A model generated the notes under the pieces. That model searched no databases and had not been told where the DNA came from. It saw only the letters and a list, made by a program, of their open reading frames with translations. From Pseudoxanthomonas sp. (GTDB lineage Bacteria > Pseudomonadota > Gammaproteobacteria > Xanthomonadales > Xanthomonadaceae), in the NCBI RefSeq assembly GCF_027498035.1, contig NZ_CP114978.1:4216001-4280000 (forward strand): 64,000 nt of DNA. Direction: 5' to 3'. The position numbers were made by a program, and so were the translations under genes. Below, one piece after another: positions 58,186-64,000 of this stretch. Every line of letters starts with the position of its first letter. Position 1 is the stretch's first letter.

Positions 58186-60102
58186 TCAGCGCGACAGGTC
58201 CAGCAGCAGCTTGTTGAGGCGGCGCACGTAGCCGGCAGGGTCCTTGAGGCTGTCGCCGGCAGCCAGCGCGGCCTGGTCGAACAGCACATGGGCCAGGTCG
58301 CCGAAGCGGTCCTCGTCGGCCTCGCCATCCAGGCGTTCGATCAGCGGGTGGGCCGGGTTGAACTCGAACACCGGCTTGGCCTCGGGCACCTTCTGGCCGT
58401 TGGCTTCCAGCAGCTGGCGCATCTGCAGGCCCATGTCGCCCTCACCGATGGCCAGGATCGCCGGCGAATCGGTCAGGCGATGCGACACGCGGACCTCGGA
58501 CACGTCCTCGCCCAGGGATTCCTTCAGGCGCGCAACCAGCTTTTCCTTGTCCTTGGCAGTCTCTTCCTGGGCCTTCTTGTCTTCTTCGGTTTCCAGCGCG
58601 CCCAGGTCCAGGTCGCCGCGGGCGACATCGACGAACGACTTGCCGTCGAACTCGGTCAGGTACTGCATCAGCCACTCGTCGATGCGGTCGGTCAGCAGCA
58701 GCACCTCGATGCCCTTCTTGCGGAACACTTCCAGGTGCGGGCTGTCCTTGACCTGCGCGTAGCTCTCGCCGGTGAGGTAGTACAGCTTGTCCTGGCCTTC
58801 GACCATGCGCGCCACGTAGTCGGCCAGGCCCACGTCCTGCGCATCGGTGCCGGACTTGGTCGAGCCGAAGCGCAACAGGCTGGCGATCTTCTCGCGGTTG
58901 GCGTAGTCCTCGGACGGGCCTTCCTTGAGGACCTGGCCGAACTCCTTCCAGAAGGTCGCGTAGTCGTCGGGCTTGTCCTTGGCCAGCTTCTCCAGCATGT
59001 CCAGCGCACGCTTGGTCAGCGCGGACTTCATCGAATCGATGACCGGGCCCTTCTGCAGGATTTCACGCGAGACGTTCAACGGCAGGTCGGACGAATCCAC
59101 CACGCCCTTGATGAAGCGCAGGTACAGCGGCAGGAACTGGTCGGCCTGGTCCATGATGTAGACGCGCTGCACGTACAGCTTCAGGCCCTTGGCCGAATCG
59201 CGGTGGTACAGGTCGAACGGCGCACGCGCCGGGGCGAACAGCAGCGAGGTGTATTCCAGCTTGCCCTCGACCTTGTTGTGGCTCCAGGCCAACGCGTCGG
59301 CATGGTCATGGGCGATGTGCTTGTAGAACTCCTGGTATTCGGCGTCTTTCACTTCGGACTTGGAACGCGTCCACAGCGCGCTGGCACGGTTGACCGCTTC
59401 CCACTCGGGTTCGGCCGGCGTTTCGCCTTCGGCCGGGGCGGGCAGGTCTTTCAGCAGCTCGACGGGCAGGGCGATGTGGTCGGAGTACTTCTTGACGATG
59501 CCGCGCAGGCGCCAGCCATCGGCAAAGCCGGCTTCGTCTTCCTTCAGATGCAGCACGATCTGGGTGCCGCGCTGGGCCTTGTCGACGGTGGCCACTTCGA
59601 AGTCGCCTTCGCCTTTCGAAGACCAGTGCACGCCCTCGCTGGCGGGCAGGCCGGCGCGGCGCGAATACACGTCCACCTGGTCGGCGACGATGAAGGCGCT
59701 GTAGAAACCCACGCCGAACTGGCCAATGAGGTTCGCGTCCTTCTTCTGGTCGCCGGACAGGTGCTTGAGGAAGTCGGCGGTGCCGGACTTGGCGATCGTG
59801 CCCAGGTGGGCGATGGCTTCGTCGCGGCTCATGCCGATGCCGTTGTCGTCGATGGTGACCGTGCGCGCGGCCGTGTCGAAGGCGATGCGGATGCGCAGGT
59901 CGCTGCCGTCGCCTTCCAGCAGGGACGCGTCGGTCAGCGCTTCGAAGCGCAGCTTGTCGGCGGCATCGGCGGCGTTGGACACCAGCTCACGCAGGAAGAT
60001 CTCCTTGTTGGAATACAGGGAGTGGATCATCAGCTGCATCAGCTGCTTGACCTCGGTCTGGAAGCCCAGCGTTTCCTTGTGGGTTTCGGTGGCGGTGGTC
60101 AT
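58186..60102 (-). CDS. htpG: Molecular chaperone HtpG (Hsp90)
   Basis: 638 residues, full length. The GHKL ATPase domain has LYSNKEIFLRELVSNAADAADKLRFEAL, IDDNGIGMSRDEAIAHLGTIAKSGT and GQFGVGFYSAFIVAD. The middle and C-terminal dimerisation domains follow, with LPLNVSREILQ. It is a stress chaperone of the cytosol. The start is set at 60102 (MTTATETHKETLGFQTEVKQLMQLMIHSLYSNKE); the frame is open for 218 more codons upstream with no homology. Its end is convergent with the GH43 remnant. Confidence 0.97.
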   Translation of the reverse strand: MTTATETHKETLGFQTEVKQLMQLMIHSLYSNKEIFLRELVSNAADAADKLRFEALTDASLLEGDGSDLRIRIAFDTAARTVTIDDNGIGMSRDEAIAHLGTIAKSGTADFLKHLSGDQKKDANLIGQFGVGFYSAFIVADQVDVYSRRAGLPASEGVHWSSKGEGDFEVATVDKAQRGTQIVLHLKEDEAGFADGWRLRGIVKKYSDHIALPVELLKDLPAPAEGETPAEPEWEAVNRASALWTRSKSEVKDAEYQEFYKHIAHDHADALAWSHNKVEGKLEYTSLLFAPARAPFDLYHRDSAKGLKLYVQRVYIMDQADQFLPLYLRFIKGVVDSSDLPLNVSREILQKGPVIDSMKSALTKRALDMLEKLAKDKPDDYATFWKEFGQVLKEGPSEDYANREKIASLLRFGSTKSGTDAQDVGLADYVARMVEGQDKLYYLTGESYAQVKDSPHLEVFRKKGIEVLLLTDRIDEWLMQYLTEFDGKSFVDVARGDLDLGALETEEDKKAQEETAKDKEKLVARLKESLGEDVSEVRVSHRLTDSPAILAIGEGDMGLQMRQLLEANGQKVPEAKPVFEFNPAHPLIERLDGEADEDRFGDLAHVLFDQAALAAGDSLKDPAGYVRRLNKLLLDLSR

Positions 60103-60226
60103 GGGTCGTCTTGCTCCGTGGGTTGGACGGGCCGAGGGATGGCCGATGGCTCCCGGGGTATGGGTGGAAGTGGCGTTTTCAAGGGTTGCGGGTGCATGCG
60201 CAGGTGCGCGAAGGCGCCGTGAACTC

Positions 60227-60305
60227 CTGTAGCGCGGAGCTTGCTCCGCTGCCCTTCGGTCAGGACATTGGGAAAGCTCCAGCGGAGCAAGCTCGGCTCT
60301 ACAGG
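60227..60305. repeat. Facing pair of GTAG-type palindromic repeats (BIME-like)
   Basis: A copy starting CCTGTAGCGCGGAGCTTG (60226-60243) and one ending AGCTCGGCTCTACAGG (60290-60305) are near-perfect inverted copies of one 25-base unit, with about 30 bases between. The unit is the same family as at 23968-24029 and 30670-30695. The pair lies between divergent htpG and rsmD and would form a large stem-loop in either transcript. Confidence 0.75.
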
Positions 60306-60358
60306 AAACGCCGGCGTCCGGATCGTTATCATCTGCGGCCTTTCCGCCGATCCTGCCC

Positions 60359-61006
60359 ATGGCCCGTTCGCCATCCACCCCGCATTCCCGGGCCGCCCAA
60401 CAGGGCGCCGGCCAGGTCCGCATCGTCGGCGGGCGCTGGCGCAATACGCGCCTGCCGGTGCCGAACCTGCCAGGCCTGCGCCCGAGCAGCGACCGGGTCC
60501 GCGAGACCCTGTTCAACTGGCTGACCGGCGAGCTGGCCGGCGCGCGGGTGCTGGACCTGTTCGCCGGCACCGGTGCGCTGGGGCTGGAAGCCATGTCGCG
60601 CGGCGCCGACAGCGCAGTGCTGGTCGAGCGCGATCCGGGCCTGGCCCGGCAGCTGGGCGAAGTGGTGACAAGACTGAAAGCTGCCGACCAGGTCACGGTC
60701 GTCAACGCCGATGCGCTGGCCTGGCTGGAACAGCAGCCGGACGCGGCCTTCGACATCGCTTTCGTCGATCCGCCGTTCGCCGCAGGGCTGTGGGACGCCG
60801 TGCTGGCGCGGCTGCCGCGGCTGCTGGCGCCGGGCGCCTGGCTCTATATCGAATCCCCGCACGACCAGGCGCCGGCGCTGCCGCCGGGCTTCGTGCTGCA
60901 CCGCGAGGGCAGTACCCGCGAGGTGCGCTACGCCCTGGCCCGTGCGTCCCGGGCACCGGCCACTGCTACACTGAACGGCGAACTTTCGACGGTACTTGCT
61001 GAATGA
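60359..61006 (+). CDS. rsmD: 16S rRNA (guanine-966-N2)-methyltransferase RsmD
   Basis: 215 residues. The Rossmann fold has VRIVGGRWRNTRLPVPNLPGLRPSSDRVRETLFNWL, then VLDLFAGTGALGLEAMSRGAD (SAM motif I) and the catalytic FVDPPFAAGLW (DPPF, motif IV). The C-terminal tail is longer than in E. coli. It overlaps coaD by four bases, the usual rsmD-coaD pair. Confidence 0.95.
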   Translation: MARSPSTPHSRAAQQGAGQVRIVGGRWRNTRLPVPNLPGLRPSSDRVRETLFNWLTGELAGARVLDLFAGTGALGLEAMSRGADSAVLVERDPGLARQLGEVVTRLKAADQVTVVNADALAWLEQQPDAAFDIAFVDPPFAAGLWDAVLARLPRLLAPGAWLYIESPHDQAPALPPGFVLHREGSTREVRYALARASRAPATATLNGELSTVLAE

Positions 61007-61506
61007 GCGTGTCGCCCATCCGGACCGCGGTTTATCCGGGCACCTTCGACCCGATCACCAACGGTCACCTGGACCTGATCGACCGTGCCGCGCCCTTGTT
61101 CGAGCGCATCGTCATCGGCGTGGCCGCCAGCCAGAAGAAAGGTCCGGCGCTGCCGATCGAAAAGCGCGTCGCCCTGGCCCGCGAGGCCGTCGCCCACCAC
61201 CCGCACGTGGAAGTCACCGGCTTCGACAGCCTGCTGGCCGATTTCGTCCACAAGGTGGGCGGCCGGGTGCTGCTGCGCGGCCTGCGCGCGGTGTCCGACT
61301 TCGAATACGAATTCCAGATGGCCAGCATGAACCGGCACCTGATTCCCGACGTGGAAACGCTGTTCATGACCCCGGCCGAGCAGTTCGGCTTCATTTCCTC
61401 GACCCTGGTGCGCGAGATCGCACGCCTGGGCGGCGACGTGTCCGGCTTCGTGCCCGCCTCGGTGGCCAAGGCCCTGCAGGAAGCGCGCGAAGCCGCCATC
61501 GACTGA
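61003..61506 (+). CDS. coaD: Phosphopantetheine adenylyltransferase
   Basis: Fourth step of coenzyme A synthesis: 4'-phosphopantetheine plus ATP gives dephospho-CoA. The product is 167 residues with AVYPGTFDPITNGHLDLIDRAA (TxGH nucleotidyltransferase motif), GGRVLLRGLRAVSDFEYEFQMASMNRHL and FISSTLVREIARLGGDVSGFVP. The ATGA start overlap with rsmD suggests coupled translation. Confidence 0.97.
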   Translation: MSVSPIRTAVYPGTFDPITNGHLDLIDRAAPLFERIVIGVAASQKKGPALPIEKRVALAREAVAHHPHVEVTGFDSLLADFVHKVGGRVLLRGLRAVSDFEYEFQMASMNRHLIPDVETLFMTPAEQFGFISSTLVREIARLGGDVSGFVPASVAKALQEAREAAID

Positions 61507-61562
61507 TCTCATCGCTTTCCCCCGCTACTCACATCTCAAAGATCCAACCGGAGGCTGCACCC

Positions 61563-62063
61563 ATGAAGTCCACCAACCGCCTGCTACTGGCCGCCTGCCT
61601 GGGCATGTCCATCGTGTCGCTGGCCGCCTGCAAGAAGGAAGAAGCCACGGCGCAGCCAGCCGAAGCCGCTCCGATGACCGCGCCGGCCGGCACCGACGAC
61701 GCTGCCTGGAAGCCTTACCTGCAGGACGCGGTCGGCCGCAACATGGGCACGATCGCCAATGCGCCGATCATGTACTACCTGCCTGCCAGCACCGATGCAG
61801 ACTTCCAGGGCAAGTACGACCGCCTGGCCGAACAGGTCGGCAACGCCGTCCAGCGCGGCGTGACCTCGGGCAACATGGTCGCGTTTGGTTCGCCGGACAG
61901 CGCCAAGATGGCCGACCTGATCGTTGCCTCGTTCGCCAAGGCCTCGCCGGGCTCGTTCAAGGGCGCGCGCGTGCTGTTCGTCGGCGCCGCGGCCGACAAC
62001 GACCGGGTCAAGACCTCGGTCGAGCCGACCAACGCCGACTACGTCTTCGTCGAAGCCAAGTGA
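61563..62063 (+). CDS. Hypothetical lipoprotein
   Basis: 166 residues. The signal MKSTNRLLLAACLGMSIVSLAAC gives lipid Cys23, followed by a KKEEATAQPAEAAP linker and a globular part (WKPYLQDAVGRNMGTIANAPIMYYLPASTDADFQGKYDRLAEQVGNAVQRGV ... GSFKGARVLFVGAAADNDRVKTSVEPTNADYVFVEAK). Relatives exist in Xanthomonas next to coaD, but I know no function. GGAGG lies about nine bases upstream of ATG 61563. It is followed by the duplicated repeat region. Confidence 0.8.
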   Translation: MKSTNRLLLAACLGMSIVSLAACKKEEATAQPAEAAPMTAPAGTDDAAWKPYLQDAVGRNMGTIANAPIMYYLPASTDADFQGKYDRLAEQVGNAVQRGVTSGNMVAFGSPDSAKMADLIVASFAKASPGSFKGARVLFVGAAADNDRVKTSVEPTNADYVFVEAK

Positions 62064-62649
62064 CGAAATGGCGCGTGGCCGCTTAGCGGCCACGCCTTTG
62101 CCACTTCCGGAGGAGGCATGCCTCCTCCATCCCCGCGTAGGCGGGAAGTGCTTCAAAACAGCCGAACGGCTGGTCATCCAGTGCCTCAGCTTTTGCGCTT
62201 GCCCCGGCGCGTGGCCGCCTCGCGGCCACGCCTTTGCCACTCCCGGAGGAGGCATGCCTCCCTCCATCCCCGCGAAAGCGGGAAGTGCTTCAAAACAGCC
62301 GGACGGCTGGCCATCCAGTGCTTTTCGCAGCCAGCTCCACAGCTCGCTGGCACCCAAATCCAAGGCGCTGGATTCCCGCGTTCGCGGGCATGACGGTTGA
62401 AGCACAGTTGCGAGCCGGTGGTGCATGTCACCCCCGATCCTCCCATTTGCGGGAATGACGGTCGAAGCGTTCCCGCCCCATGACGGACGGCCAGTGCAAT
62501 TTCCAGGCAGCTTCGTCAATGTGAAAACGCATAGTCCGGACCCCAGCCATCCCGGTCGGGGTTTTTGCGTTCCACCCGCCCGGCTTGCTCCCGTCGCACC
62601 GGTTCCCCATGCTGTCCAGGTTCTCCCCGTTGATATCCATGTCCTTCCC
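62064..62649. repeat. Intergenic repeat region with 112-base tandem duplication
   Basis: Two direct copies, 62073-62184 and 62209-62321, agree at nearly all positions. Each has GCGTGGCCGC...GCGGCCACGC (hairpin), GGAGGAGGCATGCCTCC (palindrome), CCCCGC...GCGGG and AGTGCTTCAAAACAGCCG. Downstream are two copies of the dispersed CCCGCGTTCGCGGGCATGACGGT-type element (around 62375-62397 and 62446-62465). Open frames here are by-products of the repeats. No gene is seen up to the ferredoxin start at 62650. Confidence 0.8.
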
Positions 62650-62898
62650 ATGTCGCTGAAGATCAATTCGCTCTGCGTCAACTGCGACGTCTGCGAGCCG
62701 GCCTGTCCCAACCAGGCCATCTCGATGGGCGAGGAGATCTATGTGATCGATCCGGCGCGCTGCACCGAGTGCGTAGGGCATTTCGACGAGGCGCAATGCG
62801 TGGTTGTCTGTCCGGTGGAATGCATCGACCCGGACCCTGAGTTTCCCGAAAGCCGTGAGGACCTGCTGGCCAAACTCCAGCGCTTGCAGGGCGGTTGA
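62650..62898 (+). CDS. YfhL-type 2[4Fe-4S] ferredoxin
   Basis: 82 residues. Two cluster motifs: CVNCDVCEPACP (residues about 9-20), then CTECVGHFDEAQCVVVCPVEC with the long insertion between the first and later cysteines typical of the YfhL/Allochromatium ferredoxin group, which have very low potential. Electron partners are unknown. ATG 62650 (MSLKINSLCVNCDVCEPACPNQAIS) is set by homology. It is near coaD, as yfhL is linked to coaD/rsmD in relatives. Confidence 0.93.
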   Translation: MSLKINSLCVNCDVCEPACPNQAISMGEEIYVIDPARCTECVGHFDEAQCVVVCPVECIDPDPEFPESREDLLAKLQRLQGG

Positions 62899-62928
62899 CG
62901 CCGCCCGGCCCTTAATCTTGGAGAGTGC

Positions 62929-64000
62929 GTGAAATTCCCTAGCCTGATTGCCGTCGCCCTGACGGTTGTTCTTCCGGTTGTTGCCAGTGCGCAGCAGGCC
63001 ACCGCAGCGGCTCCGGCGGCGCATCCGCCCGGCGCGGCCATCGCCTCCGGGCACAAGCTGGCCACCGAGGCCGGCCTGCAGATCATCCGCGAAGGCGGCA
63101 ATGCGTTCGACGCCGCGGTGGCGGTGTCCTCCACGCTGGGCGTGGTCGAGCCGATCAGCTCGGGCCTGGGCGGTGGTGGTTTCTTCCTGCTGCACGACGC
63201 CAGGACCGGCAAGGACGTGATGATCGACGCGCGCGAATACGCGCCCGAGTCGGCTTCGCCGGAGAAATACCTGGACAAGGACGGCAAGCTGGATCCGTCC
63301 AAGTCGATCAACGGTCCCTGGTCGGCGGGCATTCCCGGCCTGCCGGCGGCGCTGGTGGAACTGGCGACCCAGCACGGCAAGCTGCCGTTGAAGCAGTCGC
63401 TGGCCCCGGCGATCAAGATCGCGACCGATGGATTCCCGGTCTACGACCGCATGTCCAGGGGCTATGCCCAGCGCCGCGGCGAGATGGAGAAGTATCCGGG
63501 CACGCGCGAGGTTTACCTGCGCAATGGCAAACCGATCCAGACCGGCGATATCTTCAAGCAGCCCGAACTGGCCCATACCCTGACCCTGCTGGCCGAGAAG
63601 GGCCGCGACGGTTTTTACAAAGGCGAAACCGCCAGGAAGCTGCTGGCTGGGGTGAAGCAGGCCGGTGGCAAGTGGACCGCCGATGAGCTGGCCAACTACC
63701 AGGTCAAGCAGCGCACGCCGATCCAGTTTGACTACAAGGGCTGGAAGATCACCACCGTGCCGCCGCCGTCCTCCGGTGGTATCGCCCTGGCCGAGATGCT
63801 GCAGATCCTGGAAGGCTACGACCTCAAGACGATGGACCCGGCGCACAGGACCCACCTGGTGGTCGAGGCCATGCGTCGTGCCTACCGTGACCGCACTTTC
63901 TTCCTGGGCGATCCGGACTTCACCACCATTCCGCAGCGGGTGCTGCTGAGCAAGGACTACGCGCTGGGCCTGCGTTCGACCATCAACCCGGACAAGGCCA
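62929..64000 (+). CDS. ggt: Gamma-glutamyltransferase, 5' part
   Basis: The frame opens at GTG 62929 after GGAGAG and stays open to the window edge (about 357 codons), so no stop is seen. The N-terminus has a signal (LIAVALTVVLPVVASAQQ). The protein shows GHKLATEAGLQIIREGGNAFDAAVAVSSTLGVVEPISSGLGGGGFFLLHDA, MIDAREYAPESA, GPWSAGIPGLPAALVELATQHGKLP and PPPSSGGIALAEMLQILEGYD. This is the large subunit of the periplasmic enzyme that cleaves glutathione and gamma-glutamyl bonds; the self-processing catalytic Thr lies beyond the window. Confidence 0.93.
   Translation, partial: MKFPSLIAVALTVVLPVVASAQQATAAAPAAHPPGAAIASGHKLATEAGLQIIREGGNAFDAAVAVSSTLGVVEPISSGLGGGGFFLLHDARTGKDVMIDAREYAPESASPEKYLDKDGKLDPSKSINGPWSAGIPGLPAALVELATQHGKLPLKQSLAPAIKIATDGFPVYDRMSRGYAQRRGEMEKYPGTREVYLRNGKPIQTGDIFKQPELAHTLTLLAEKGRDGFYKGETARKLLAGVKQAGGKWTADELANYQVKQRTPIQFDYKGWKITTVPPPSSGGIALAEMLQILEGYDLKTMDPAHRTHLVVEAMRRAYRDRTFFLGDPDFTTIPQRVLLSKDYALGLRSTINPDKA

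Noticed and set aside
62073..62321. CRISPR array
   Set aside because: Only two long copies, no short spacers, no cas genes; it is a tandem duplication.

Overview
The window is high-GC proteobacterial chromosome of the Xanthomonadaceae (Lysobacteraceae), most like Pseudoxanthomonas or Stenotrophomonas. The evidence is the block infC-rpmI-rplT-pheS-pheT-ihfA-merR-tRNA-Pro leading directly into a xanthan-type gum cluster (gumB to gumN, then dxs), proteins that read as close relatives of Xanthomonas homologues, and short GTAG-type palindromic repeats typical of this family. No insertion sequence, phage, CRISPR array or rRNA gene was recognised.

Layout. 1-7228 (+): translation and nucleoid genes: thrS (5' end outside the window), infC with an ATC start, rpmI, rplT, pheS, pheT, ihfA and a MerR-like regulator. 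7341-7417: tRNA-Pro(GGG). 7927-20207 (+): exopolysaccharide cluster gumB, C, D, E, H, I, J, K, L, M, lacking the acetyltransferases gumF and gumG. It is followed by a cupin gene and gumN. 21925-28445 (-): dxs, an HNH nuclease, an acyl-CoA dehydrogenase, an LEA-type lipoprotein, a lipocalin and a small protein. 28620-28695 (-): tRNA-Phe. 28865-32049: a small lipoprotein gene, then yggX, mutY and ftsY.

32173-58126 holds the most interesting part. A divergent PAS-AraC regulator is followed by a co-directional series of about 25 kb. It starts with a full trans-4-hydroxyproline pathway: epimerase, three-subunit D-hydroxyproline dehydrogenase, pyrroline-hydroxycarboxylate deaminase and 2-oxoglutarate semialdehyde dehydrogenase. 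Next come a Xaa-Pro-type M24 peptidase, two exported DUF885 peptidase-like proteins and an APC permease. The series ends with exported glycosidases (GH35-like with DUF5597, an unrecognised Tat-exported helical-toroid protein, GH127, GH27), a TonB-dependent receptor and a GH43 remnant. Read together, this looks like a locus for taking apart plant hydroxyproline-rich glycoproteins (extensins, arabinogalactan proteins): sugars are trimmed outside or in the periplasm, the peptide is cut, and hydroxyproline is burned to 2-oxoglutarate. Two parts look damaged: the beta subunit of the dehydrogenase is frameshifted, and the GH43 keeps only its C-terminal third.

58186-64000: htpG (-), a palindromic repeat pair, then rsmD, coaD, a lipoprotein, a region of duplicated intergenic repeats, a YfhL-type ferredoxin and the 5' part of a gamma-glutamyltransferase gene that runs off the window.
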